From: Nemertoderma westbladi
Lineage: Eukaryota > Xenacoelomorpha > Nemertodermatida > Nemertodermatidae
Assembly (NCBI GenBank): GCA_032718475.1
Contig: JAUCBJ010007751.1
Coordinates: 1 to 64,000 of the forward strand
Direction: 5' to 3'
DNA: 64,000 bases
The notes below the pieces were generated by a model. That model saw only the letters and a program-made list of their open reading frames with translations, was not told where the DNA came from and did no database searches. The translations under genes and the position numbers were made by a program. Below, one piece after another: positions 48,162-59,428 of the stretch. Numbering within the stretch: the first letter of the stretch is position 1; each line of letters opens with the position of its first letter.

Positions 48162-48545
48162 TCATTTTCTGATGACCCCCCCCCCCCCCCAGATTATTCT
48201 ACAAATCTTTATTATATTGCTTGAAATTTGACACACCACTAGTTCCACTCACCCTCGATTAACCCCATGAAACAGGAATTTTCGATTTTGTCTTTAAATT
48301 TTTTTTATAAGCGTTTTAAAAAAGTGTCTTTTGCGAAATCGCACCCTCCGTATCGTGGACATTCTTCACATTAGTCGTAATTTTTTTAATATAATTAGAA
48401 AGCTTGCCTTGCAAGGATTCGAAATATGTAACAATATCTAAATTTCGTTGAGAAACAACTGAGATATAGGAGTTCAAAGATTGCAAGAATTATCGTTCGC
48501 TGGAGGCGGAGGCCATTTATTCAATGTAATAAATACACAATGTTC
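48162..48545. repeat. Dispersed repeat with rearranged, inverted half
   Basis: The left half (poly-C then attattctacaaatcttta...ttgaaattt) runs parallel to 23180-23310. The right half (aagcttgc.ttgcaaggatt to ggccatttatt) matches 23330-23460 in reverse complement. The family is thus present with one half flipped. It is non-coding. Confidence 0.6.
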
Positions 48546-48576
48546 TGGAACATTTCTACGCAATATATATATATTG

Positions 48577-50444
48577 TAGGGCTCGATCGGAGTTGGGATT
48601 TGGCCGGAGCCGGAGCCGGAGTTGGACAATTTGGCCGGAGCCGGAGCAGGAGCCGGAGTTTTTCAAAAATTTTAAAAATTTAATTATTTATTTAACCCTG
48701 CCCCGGTATGGTAAAAAATTATCCTTCACCGGTAACATGGGGTATTTTTATACCCCAAATTGATAAGACATTTTAAGTAACATTAAACAGAAAAACACTT
48801 GCAATCCCCCTCCCAGAATTTGCCAAATGGTGAAAAAATAAGTTGTGAATTTTTTTTTTCAATTTGGTTGAAGTCTACCCAACGCTCAATGCCACAAAAG
48901 TTATCCCACTACAATCGCGATCATCGTTAACGTCGCGATGGGGCGTTTTGCAACAAGATACTATCATAGCGAAGCATTAGCTGTGAGAGTGTTTCTCATT
49001 TTAGGTTTTTTAGTGGTGTTATGGGTCAAGTACACCCTGAAGTATACCATTGCAGTTCCAATAAGCATAAAATGAGTCAAATACCGCCACTAAAAGTCAA
49101 CAAAGTGATATATATATACAGATATATCACCTCGCAATAGCACAAGATCTTGAATTGTAATATGAAATATACACCATGACTGCAAAAGTACTGATGATTT
49201 GGTCATAATATGTGATTATTGTCCAACTAAATTACACATTGCAGTTTCAATGAACCCAAAATGAGACCCAAAAGGCCAGAACACCTCTAAGAAAGCCTAC
49301 ACAATAAGAATTATTCACATATACTTAGCAATCTATCGCATCGCGATTAGGCCGAAGTCTTGGCTTGTGAAATACAGGCCATACACAATACAGTAGCTTC
49401 ATAATACTGATAATTTGGTCTTAAAAGACAAAGTTAAAACATGCCTCTAGCTGTCTAGTACAACTAAATCGACCATTGTGGTTCCAATGAAACCAAAATG
49501 AGTCACAAAGCACCACTAAACGAGCACCATAACGTTATGGGGTATTTTTATACCCCATCTTACCTAACTAAGTTGTTTTCAAATTAAGGGCCCATAACAT
49601 TTTTCATAAACAAAATTTTATGGGTTTGACCCCCACAATTGTTAGATTACAAGTTTTTTGGAAGATACTATGAAGTTGGACATACATAATATGAGAGATT
49701 TTCGAAAAATATCAAAAGTAATCCCCTTGGGGTATTATTTTACCCCACGTTACCGGGGGAGGGTTAAAAAAAATAAAGTATGGTTATCGTTCACCAATCG
49801 CTCATAATCAATCATACTGCTGTACTGTAGGTCTAATTAATTTCATAATTTATAGATTTACGAATTTTCAATTTAAAATTTAAGTAGGCCTAATTAATTT
49901 ATCATGGACAGACGGCCTGACGCTGACGGCGACGGCCTGATGCTGACGGCGACGGCCTGACGCTGACGGCTAAAAATTACCTACAGTACCTTCCTCGCTA
50001 ACTGTCTAACTGTGGTAGAGGTGTGTACTGTAGGTCTGTAGGTAGCCTACCGTACGTGTACCAGTACTGCAGTAGGCCTACAGTATGCTGGCATGACAGC
50101 AGTAAATGGCTGCAGTGGTAGGCCTACAGTCTGACAGTGTACAATCATAGCATTTACAATTTTTTAAAGTAGGGCCTATCTGTAATAGTCCTCTAGTCAG
50201 CCAGCTGGCCAGTACCAGTACTGCCTGACTGCAGTACAGTCAGTCAGTCATTGACTTTAAGTAAATACTGCAGTATTATCAGATTATATTTGATATTGAA
50301 GCTGTACTACAGTAGGCTAATTATAGTGTTAAATAATTGTTCAGATTAGAATATGCACGAATTATAATACTTTATTAAAAAATTAACTCCGGCAATATTT
50401 TTACCGGAGCCGGAGTAGGAGCCGGATATATCTGTAGCGACCCT
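48577..50444. mobile_element. Putative element bounded by GGAGCC-rich patches
   Basis: Both edges carry ccggagccggag-type runs (48602-48660 and 50404-50425). Outside these lie tagggctcg on the left and, reversed, tagggtcg on the right, which could be short inverted ends. Inside are the piggyBac-like element, then unique sequence with a gacggcctgacgctgacggc tandem triplet at about 49912-49970. A transposase fragment lies immediately to the right at 50436. No clean target duplication was found, so the boundaries and type are tentative. Confidence 0.4.
48696..49763. mobile_element. Non-autonomous piggyBac-like element
   Basis: Flanked by TTAA on both sides (48692-48695 and 49764-49767). Inverted ends are ccctgccccggta on the left and, on the minus strand, ccctcccccggtaa on the right. 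TTAA targets with CCCT-type termini are the hallmark of piggyBac transposons. The interior (1068 bp) has no transposase frame. It contains repeated ggggtatttttatacccc palindromes near 48752 and 49539, and a close variant at 49729, possibly subterminal binding sites. It sits inside the GGAGCC-bounded segment. Confidence 0.85.
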
Positions 50445-50625
50445 AAAAGAGTAAAGGTTGTCTGTGAGGTGAATAAGCCTGCTAATCGTCAGACTGCAGG
50501 TCCCAGTAGAGAGAATACCACCATCCTGGCTTGTGGTGATGCAACTGGGAAATTGATGGCTCCAATGATACTATTCCAAGGCAGAGTTTTTGGACCAGTT
50601 GGATCCCTGAGCAATCCAAGTTATA
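50436..50625 (+). pseudogene. pogo/Tigger-like DDE transposase fragment
   Basis: A short open frame reads PSRENTTILACGDATGKLMAP then MILFQGR. This resembles the DDE_1 transposase segment of pogo/Tigger/CENP-B-related elements, just after the first catalytic aspartate region. Neither end continues into recognisable transposase. Its left edge abuts the GGAGCC-bounded element, which may have interrupted it. It is a fragment and cannot be functional. Confidence 0.65.
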
Positions 50626-50659
50626 TGTTCGCGCTTTTAAGACCTTTGGCAGTTTAACC

Positions 50660-51270
50660 CGCCAAATCTATATGTCTTCTAGGTTATAAATCGACTTTAG
50701 CCTATGACAAGTATTTGACACAAATAAATCCAACATTAGCCGAAGCCAGTCTATGCGCGACCATTCACCCGCTGGATATACCCGGGAGACTGGATTCGGA
50801 TGCTTTAATTTGATTGCGGTGCAGGCCTACCGTACTATTCGATTGATCGTTAATATATAATCCCTGACAAATATCATTCACTTTCGGGAAATATTAGCAG
50901 TTCCTTTAGGACGTGGCGCTCTATCTATATAAACAGAGCTATGGCTTACACTAAACACAACGGAATGGATTATAAGTTACACATAAGGCGCATTCTTTAG
51001 GAGATGCTTTGTTACGCGGACAAGCACATACAGACTATTGCACACCGCTGCACACTGAATTGACGATAGTCACTGATTTTAATCATATATAAAGAGAATA
51101 GCAACCGACATTTGTAGGGCCTATAAAATAGCATTCAATTCACTACAAACCACGATAATATAAGTCGCAATTGCTATATGTAACCGGTCTCTCTAACCTT
51201 AGTGTATCAAGAAGATCGGGGTTTCTGATCGTTTATCGTTATTCTCCAAATAACAATATGTAAACAACTG
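50660..51270. other. No gene seen
   Basis: AT-rich with no recognisable domain, RNA gene or element. It ends at the target duplication of the RTE-like insertion. Confidence 0.45.
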
Positions 51271-51282
51271 ATACAATTAATA

Positions 51283-51649
51283 CTACTAGGATCGGCATGC
51301 TGCATTGCAGCTGCATTTTTAAGAATGCTGTGCCGGCTTGTCAACAAAATTGCACCGCCACAACTCCCTATCACCCATGACATTTGCTAGATCATCCGCA
51401 TCTTTAAGGCCAGTGTCCTTTAAGATGCGTCTCAAGAAAGTCATGGGCTGTCCACCATGCTTATTCACTCCATGAGGCTGCCAAAGTACAAGATTATGCA
51501 CTGGCTGGTCCTCACGGCGAAAGCAATGTCCTGCAAAGCGGAGGCGATTTTGTTCTAGTGTCAAGCTTGGAGGAACCAATGAGACACCTCCAATGTTATA
51601 TAGTGTCTGGTTGGAGATGTGTGCATTGCACTTGACACAATGAATGACA
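51283..51649 (-). mobile_element. RTE-like 3' fragment with 12-bp target duplication
   Basis: A severely 5'-truncated insertion on the minus strand, carrying only the C-terminal 105 or so codons (from CVKCNAHISNQTLYN to NFVDKPAQHS) and the 3' end. Identical 12-bp flanks, atacaattaata (51271-51282 and 51650-51661), mark the target-site duplication. The 3' tail reads ctagtag on the minus strand, the same simple tail seen at 59.4 kb. The surviving coding part is intact and near identical to the 57.9-kb copy, so this is a young, dead-on-arrival insertion. Confidence 0.92.
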
Positions 51650-51669
51650 ATACAATTAATAACAAACAG

Positions 51670-52230
51670 TAAATAGCAGTAAATAATGTGCAATACAGCA
51701 GTAGGTACCGTACCGTACCGGTAACAGTTATGTGTTCTTATAATTAAAGCCGTTCTAATGTTGGAATAATTCAGAATAATTCCATAGCCGATGTTCTAGG
51801 CTCTGGAAAAACCAACACACTGAACCCTGTGAGCTGTTGCAGGTAGCTTTCAACACAAAGAGGAAAAGCTCTCATTGGCAGAGCTCCATATTCCACAGAT
51901 TCTACGAATGTCTAAATGCTGAACTATTCGGGTTTTTGCAGCCCTTAGCCAACACACAGGATGAATCACTCTGCTTGGTTGACCTTGCTCTGGTTGGTTG
52001 ATCGAACAGAACAAAGAGGCCATACGTACAGCAAATCAGCCAATCAGCCGGTAGCTTGCATCATTTGAGTTAGGGAGTTTTTCTTTAGAGTATTTGAGCG
52101 CATTGAGGGAAACTGGATTGCGAAGCAAAAGGGCCAGTTATATCCCACAAAAGCTTTTACACCGTTCCCAGAAAATGGGATTTAATTCTATAAAATATAA
52201 AACATCACAGTTTCTAAAATATAAAAATAC
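51670..52230. other. No gene seen
   Basis: Spacer between the RTE fragment and the broken ORF block. There is a short taccgtaccgtaccggta run near 51706. No coding region is recognised. Confidence 0.45.
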
Positions 52231-52239
52231 TCTAAACAG

Positions 52240-53764
52240 TTAGTCTTTCTTGCGTGGACGGCGTTTACGCAGTTTTTTAAAGCTAGCAAGAGTCCTTTTC
52301 TCTTTGGGGGGAGCCACTTTACTAGGAGGGCTATAACTCCTGGGTGAAGGGTGCAATATGATTGCATCAGAAGGTGTAGGATTATGGTCGGGGTATCCGC
52401 CGTTTCGATATGCTTCTCCTCGAGCTGATTTTCCTCCGCTCGTAGCTGGATACGTTCATCCAAAAACTCTCGCAGAGAATAGGGTCGTCCAAGTTCGATA
52501 ACTTCCTAGAGATTCTGGATTTCCCGATCGAACTGAGATAAAGTTACTTTGTTTACCGCTTGGACTTACTAGTGCAATTTACGTTTATCTGAACAAGCGT
52601 AAGTTCCTTTTCTGATCTTTGTAGAATAGCGTCTAACTCATTTGGTACAACGCTCTCCGCCACTTTGGTGACAGGTTATATCGTGTTAAGCCGGGACGAT
52701 GGTAAGGGTTAAACGGCGATATTAAATGTCCGCGTCCCAATCCGGCTAGGTAGGATGGGCTAATATCTAGGAAGCCCACAACCGGGGTGCCACCGACTAA
52801 TTGTTCAGGTAACACTAGATCTTTGAACAGTGAGTACAGCTCGGGAGGATCCGTCATACTAATAGGATCAAGAGTCTGAGGTCTCACTAGGGAATGAGGA
52901 GGTCTGATCGAGTATTCCGAAACTCTGATCATTGGTTTATTTAAGGATCGTCTGAGTCGAACGAGCGTAGGTGATACGTCAAACAAATTTCGCTCGAAAC
53001 TCCCGCAAGTATAGCGAGTAAAACCGTGTTTAGTGCAACGTCTCCGCGGATGTTTAGGTCTTTCCGTTTGTTGGTTGGGTCTAGGGCATTCATCGCAATA
53101 ATACCAAAGACGCACGTCTTGTAGGGGAAACGCAAGTGATCTTTCTCCAGCTTACAATATTCCTCCATCTGTTCGAAGCTATCCGGTACAACAGGTAGCG
53201 GTCGATCGGCGGTAAGATACATCATAGTGGAATAGAGGCGTTTGAGTTCTACAATGCGGTCATGATGTATACCTTGAGGATATCGAGTTTCTAGATTCTG
53301 TTGACTGGTAATATCGAGATAGGTTTCTCTCAAGAATTCCAGATATTTGGTGAAGTCGCTGCGTTTATCCGGCTCTTCAACATCTTCACTTTCGAGTCGG
53401 TTTCGAATAGAATTTTCGTGTTCGAGTCTCAGTTTATCATTCCGCTTCCGCTGGGTATGATATTTAAATAAAACCATTTCCCTTTTGGTGTCTATATCGT
53501 TCGTATCGTGTAGGTCGATAGGATGACCAGTAGTTAAGAAGTCCATATACGTACCATTTACGACGCGCACAGCGAGCGGTGAATTTTCTACAGTCCAACC
53601 CACGCGCAAGTTGTCTCCCGGGACATTGGCGGTTAGATATAACGACCATCGTCCTCCGTAGTAGTTGGACCAGCGTCGCCGCGTATCAAGCTATCAACAA
53701 ACGCTTGTAAAGGTAGAGTATATCGCTCCCTGATACCAAGATCATCTTCTATCAACTCAATCAT
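52240..53764 (-). pseudogene. Broken ORF of unknown family, Cys-rich centre, basic tail
   Basis: A once continuous gene of about 500 codons can be followed across several frameshifts and one stop. The ATG at 53764 begins MIELIEDDLGIRERYTLP. A frame change occurs near 53645. The main frame runs to about 53110 (LRETYLDITSQQNLETRYPQ). It then shifts to a frame with YYCDECPRPNQ, then a CTKH...YTCG Cys/His cluster (possible zinc site), ending at 52633. A coiled-coil-like NELDAILQRSEKELT piece follows, then LREFLDERIQLRAEENQLEE after a TAG. Last comes a Lys/Arg-rich end (SFKKLRKRRPRKKD) stopping at 52240. I do not recognise the family. It lies on the same strand as the BEL/Pao-like block and might be an accessory or captured gene of it, but this is only proximity. 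Confidence 0.55.
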
Positions 53765-53769
53765 ATCTG

Positions 53770-55400
53770 CTATATAAGTTTATCCATATTATAATGAGTT
53801 TATATTTAGGCGAGCGGGCGTCGCTGCCTACCACTCTCTGCCCCCGGACAGTGCGAGATCCTCAGCGCTGGTGTACTTTCGCCGATGTGCCTATCGCCAA
53901 CGTCGTAGCTGTACAACGACTACAACAACCAGCACGAGTCACTCCACCGTCCGTCCCAAAGGCTTAGATATACTTCAGGTTCTTACTGGAGAGTTAGGGC
54001 TACTTTCACAATTGCGACTCGCTACTGTAAACACACCTTAGTAGTAACATTCACCTACAAACGCACAAATTCCACGTAACTGTCACAAATTGTACACATT
54101 CTATCACACATTCGGGTTATTTGTCCGTTAGTCAAGGGCCTTACAGAATGTCACGTTGTTATTGGGTATCCTGGGATACTAGCAGTGTGCTATTTATTCC
54201 TTATGCTATTCAATGGGCAAGCTTTATTGTTCTTTTAACTCACTTCTAATTCTAGCGTGGTTTTTGCCATGGTGACATTATGGAAAGCTAGCGGTAGAAT
54301 TAGGGTAATTCCCATGCATACAGATCTGGGATGCTATTTAATAGTAAGTCTTTAATGGTCAATATCATCTTTATATATGATTTTATGAATTTTATCGGCT
54401 ATTGACTCTATATTGGAGATTCTCGCACACTAATACACTTAATAGGTGAATCTCCGCTCCCATGATCTATTAATTAATGGAATTTTGGGAATATTATAAA
54501 TTGTATAAAATAACAATTTATCAAATTCATTAAAAGATGAATTTAAATTTATTCCCACAATTTCATTATTTAATATTAAAATAGACACAATTTTATTCCA
54601 GAACAAGTCTGGGGACTGGGATCCTTGATTCTAGGAATTTTGTCTTTTTAAGAGTATCGGTAAGTGCTACGATATCTTAATCGACTAGAATGTTAAAGGA
54701 TCTGAAATTTGACAGATTTTATAAATATTAATAGTTAATATTTAGGATGGGCACCGGTTTATTCCAGAACATGTCTGGGGACATTAACCACTGATTCTAT
54801 AATTTTGTCTTTCAAGTATATCGGTGGGTGCCGCGATATCTTAATCGACTAGAATTGCAGATGGTCAAAGGGTTTAACAGATTTATTTTGCGTTTTACGC
54901 TACTGTTAAAGGGACATCACACTACTATATGTATTATTTAATATACGGTATGAGAGCAATATCGCACGAAGCAATGTCAGTGTGAAGAGGCAAGTCGTTT
55001 CCAAGGTCTACCCAGAGCTTGGTTTAGCCGAGACACGAGGATCTGAACTTTGCATTCCTAATACTCTGCTTACCAATAATACTTAAATATAGTAGGAGCT
55101 TTATTGTACTTTAATAAGTACGGATATTTCATCTTACTGTAGTCACGTATTTATAATATGATACGGACAGTAAGGAAAGAGAAAAATAATTATTTCTCGC
55201 CGTCGCACTAAATATAATATATAAGTAATTAAGTAATAAACACTAATATATTGCACTAATCTACTAAATAATCGCTAAATAACATTTGACTAAATAAAAT
55301 TAAAGAAAACGATTATAATAAAATTACATAATAATACATACATAATATAAAATAATAAAAATAAATATAAAATAATATAGTCACACACCCACTCCATATG
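53770..55400. other. No gene seen; duplicated about 105-bp segment
   Basis: Two similar segments, about 54592-54700 and 54758-54865, share attccagaaca.gtctgggga and gatatcttaatcgactagaa. On the minus strand near 55080-54950 a SINE-like head is possible: ggtaagcagagtattagg resembles an A box and agttcagatcct a B box. No LTR pair for the adjacent retroelement was recognised. Confidence 0.45.
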
Positions 55401-55402
55401 TT

Positions 55403-57169
55403 GTTACGTTATGGAGTCCCTAGATATTTGTCGGATTAGGGAAGTGGTCGTAGGAAGAGTATCTTGCCTTCCATAGTTTCCGGACAGTTTTCGGTCTCTT
55501 TCCAGTAAATATAAACGACCAGCTGGGCGATTGAGTTGTTGTGTTACTTTCTCCGCTCCCTTGGCCTGTCTAATCTCAGCCGGGTTAAGGTGGGGAGGCC
55601 ATTCATCTTCTTTACTTAGGAAGTCGGGTTCACCTAACCAGTCTGGAGTATCTGTCAGTTCTTGCGTCCTCTGGCTCCTCTGGAGGCGATGTCGGCTAGA
55701 TTAATCGTCTCGGGGCAATGTCTCCATTGATCTACATTGGAGTTGATGTCGTCATTATCTGAGGAGTATGGTCTTCCCTCAGTTGGATCGTCTAACTCAC
55801 TGCTCTCATCTTCCCATTCTCTTACTTGATATACCTGATCTTTCGGTAATCTTTCCATGAGAGTTCTACGGGAAGGGCCAGTAAAGTACCAACCCACTCT
55901 AGTTCTTCCCGCATAAGCTTGTAGTGGTTGCGGTTGAGCAGGCCGTTTCTCCAATGTCTCGAGCGCTTTATGCGCATTTTGACCGATGAGTATTTGGACT
56001 CCAGGGTAATCGGTGTTGAATCTAGGTATTTCAAGCTGCTGGGTGAAATCGTCCTCATCCCAGTTATAAGGTTCCACTTGGCTGGTAGCGAAGTTCTTTA
56101 TCGCTACCATTTTTACTGACCTTATGCTGTGTTCTCCTAGTTCATCCTGGGGGGTGGACAACGCGCCTACATAATAATCCGCTATTACGGTAGATTTCCA
56201 AACCTGCATAATTCCTGACATGTTTAGCTTAGTTCGGAACTTGGGTTGCCCAGCAAAGATGTCTTCGGCTAGTTCTTTGTCGATGAATGTGCCTGTGCTA
56301 CCGGAGTCAAGGAGGGCGTTCACTATATAACTCCTTTTAGGTCCGTGGACCCTTAACTGTACTACAGGAAATTCTCGGATTCCTACATTGGAAGTTGGCG
56401 CTTTCCAAGATGGTTGTCGATCAGAAGTAGTTAGGGGGAGCTCACTGTCGGTTTCCTTCTCATACGTAAGTGCTCGATACACTGCGGTATTTATTAAGTA
56501 ACAGGATTCGTTTTCGTCCGTATAGAATCCTTCCATTTCAGAACTTTGGTCGGAGAATTCGTCCGTATAGAATCCTTCCATCTCAGAACCTCGGCCAGTG
56601 CCGTTCACATCACTGAATTGGACATGTAGTTCGGACTCACTTACCTGACTCGGGCTGTTTCTTTCGAATTCGGTTTGCAACAAAATATGATGTTTCGCGC
56701 CGCACTTCGCACACCTTGCGTCGGAGTAACAGGTTCGCCGTTGGTGTCCTCGTCTGAGACAATTATAACACAACCGCTTATCCCACATGACTTCACGTCT
56801 ATCCTTTAATGATTTCTTTAGGAATTCATTACACACATTTAAACGGTGGGGCCCGTCGCACAACACACATTTGGGCTTGATGTTACTTACTTTAACATGT
56901 GCTGTGTGGTGCACGCTCGTTCTTTTCTCGGGCTTTCTTCCGTGAATTCTTTTAGGAGACGTGGGAGGAGTTTTTCTTACCTGTTCTCTCCTGTCATTGG
57001 TTCGAGACTTGAATTTACTTACGTCCTTAGGCGTTGTGTTGTCATAGTAAGATCTTTCAGTGTCTTTCCCGCTGTCTTCCTCTCGAGAAGCCTGGCTTTC
57101 GCCGTCGTCTGTATAACACACTGGTATTACCTTTCTCCTAGAAACGGGTTTCTCACTTACCTTATTTTC
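55403..57169 (-). pseudogene. BEL/Pao-like zinc knuckle and protease, RT deleted
   Basis: The frame from about 57169 to the stop at 55655 encodes, numbering from 57121, a Cys/His array typical of BEL/Pao gag: C-x2-C-x3-H-x4-C at 85-97, CYNCLRRGHQRRTC at 118-131, then CAKCGAKHH. A retroviral-type aspartic protease follows with LLDSGSTGTFIDKEL (about 271-284, catalytic DSG) and the downstream VQILIGQNAHKAL and GWYFTGP signature of this clade. At about 440-463 the sequence jumps to DQWRHCPETINLADIASRG, which is the end of the RNase H region. The whole RT is therefore missing, yet the frame stays open across the join. A frameshift then leads to TQELTDTPDWLGEPDFLS and a run ending at about 55403. 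No integrase is seen. Gag upstream (57905-57162) is in a different frame, with the two frames overlapping. Such an element could only move with help. Confidence 0.85.
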
Positions 57170-57905
57170 TGGTAGGGTCTCGTCGTTGTTGCTCCATCAT
57201 ATATAATACTTTCTTGTCCCAGCGTTTACCTACTCCACCCTTTGGCAGAGTTGATGCTAAGGCTCCTACAACCATAGAATTCTGGTATTCATGAGACTTA
57301 CCTAACCAATCTAGCTGTCTACAGATCTCCTGAATTTTGTCGGAAAACTCTATAATCCCGCTGCTAAGAAACTTTCGGGGCGCCATTAATTTTGCATACA
57401 AATACCTAGCTATGTTATTCCTATTACCATACCTGATGTTTAATGTATCCCAAACTTGTCTTAATCCATCTGGATGTCCAATAAACTTTAACGCCATTAA
57501 CTTGGGAGATCCTTCCAAGCACTCGATGAGGAATCTAAGTTTTTCTCCATTAGATAGCACAGAGTTCTGTATGTTATCTTTGTAATATTCATTAAAAGGT
57601 AACCATTTCATCTCATCTCCATTGAACTTGACGATCTCTCCCACTTTTACCGCTTGCCGGGCTTCGGTTCTAGCCATTTGATGCGTAAAACTTTCTTGGG
57701 CCATCGTATTATTTAATATCGAGTTATCGGTATATAAATTTCTCGGATTATGATCAAGTCTATATGGAATATCACTGTCAACAGGTTTATAATTACCCTT
57801 AATAGGGTTTACTATAGGAGTTTCTACTTCACTAGCAGTATAGATGCATGTAGGCTCCACACCTTGCGCATGAAATACTTCAGACCTAACAGGTTGACAC
57901 ATTGT
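57162..57905 (-). pseudogene. BEL/Pao-like Gag, C-terminal half
   Basis: Encodes the capsid-like domain usual in this clade: KFNGDEMKWLPFNEYYKDN, then LSNGEKLRFLIECLEGSP, KFIGHPDGLRQVWDTLNIRYGN and a helical C-terminal part. This matches the general pattern of the DUF1759 Gag domain. At its 5' side the frame runs straight into the RTE insertion at 57916. At its 3' side it stops at 57162, while the zinc-knuckle frame, +1 relative to it, is already open. That shift may be mutational or a programmed frameshift. Removing the RTE insertion and one target copy puts this part in the same frame as the segment ending at 59429. Confidence 0.85.
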
Positions 57906-57915
57906 TACAGAAGGT

Positions 57916-59428
57916 CTTTAAAATACCTGAGTGTTTAAAGCTCATCTATCCCATCATAGTAGACATGTACCGAACAACAAGAGTCCCACAAGAAATGAAA
58001 ACAAATAAGTTGGTGCCAGTTCCCAAGAAGGGCAACCTAACACTCTATGGTTCTTTTCGGGGAATCTCATTGATCTCGATTGCTGCAAAGTTATACAATA
58101 GGATTCTATTAAATCGCATCAGGGATCCCATTGAGAGACTGCTACGTGGAAATCAGAATGGGTTCCGCAAAGGTCGTGGGACCATGGAGCCCATTTTGGC
58201 ACTTAGAAGGATAATTGAAGAATTATCAAAAAAGAAAGACAGGCATCTGGCTGTTATCTTTGTTGACTTCTTCAAGGCTTTTGATTCAGTCTCTCGGTCA
58301 CGTATGTTCAGCATACTTTCATTATATGGGATTCCTGATGAAATTATTGCAGCAATCAGATCAGTATACGATGGTTCGACAACATTTGTGTCTACTGTTG
58401 ACGGTGACACAGAACCATTTGAAGTGTTATGGGGCGTCCTCCAAGGAGACACACTTGCACCATTCTTGTTCATTATTGTGGTTGACTATGTTCTACGCAT
58501 GTCCTTAGATCATCATAATGATGATGGGGTGATGATAACTCCACCTACTGGCTCCAGAAGTCGAGGAAATCCTGCCAAGTACCTAACTGATCTAGACTTT
58601 GCTGATGACTTAGGAGTACTCTCAGAATCATTAGAGGGAGCCCAACGGCTCCTCAGCTCATTAGAACATGCTGCTTCTAGTGTTGGTCTTTTTATTAACT
58701 CCAGAAAGACCAAAATTCTGACAGTTAACTTTGAAAGTCCTCAGCAAGTCTCTGATCGGATGAGCATAAGCTCAAAGGATGGTATGCTTGAGCATGTGGA
58801 CGACTTCTGTTACCTGGGATCATGGATCCGGAAGTCAGGTGAGGACCTTCGAATACGTAAGGGAAAGGCATGGGCAGCCTTGAATAGGCTTTCCAGGATT
58901 TGGAAGTCACCTAGAATTAATCGGAAACTTAAGGTCCGATTATTTAGAGCAGCAGTAGTTCCAGTACTCCTCTACGGGAGTCCATGCTGGGCTCTAACTG
59001 CTGAGGACACCAAATCTCTGGATGGCACATTCACAAGAATGCTACGCCGGGTTCATTGTGTCAAGTACAATGCACACATCTCCAACCAGACACTATATAA
59101 CATTGGAGGTGTCTCATTGGCTCCCCCAAGCTTGACACTAGAACAAAATCGCCTCCGCTTTGCAGGACATTGCTTTCGCCGTGAGGACCAGCCAGTGCAT
59201 AATCTTGTACTTTGGCAGCCTCATGGAGTGAATAAGCATGGTGGACAGCCCATGACTTTCTTGAGACGCATCTTAAAGGACACTGGCCTTAAAGATGCGG
59301 ATGATCTAGCAAATGTCATGGGTGATAGGGAGTTGTGGCGGTGCAATTTTGTTGACAAGCCGGCACAGCATTCTTAAAAATGCAGCTGCAATGCAGCATG
59401 CCGATCATAGTAGTAGTAGTAGTAGTAG
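57916..59428 (+). mobile_element. RTE-like retrotransposon inserted in gag
   Basis: The most intact copy of the family in the window. The coding frame (57902-59377) covers the RT from just upstream of VPVPKKGNL through motif A (FVDFFKAFDSVS), QGDTLAPF, LDFADDLGVL and the complete C-terminal region ending KPAQHS. The endonuclease is missing (5' truncation). After the stop comes a short 3' end and a (tag)n tail of about 8 units (59408-59428), as in RTE elements with microsatellite tails. Flanks tacagaaggt (57906-57915) and tacagagggt (59429-59438) form a 10-bp target duplication with one mismatch. It interrupts the BEL/Pao-like gag in antisense orientation. Confidence 0.92.
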
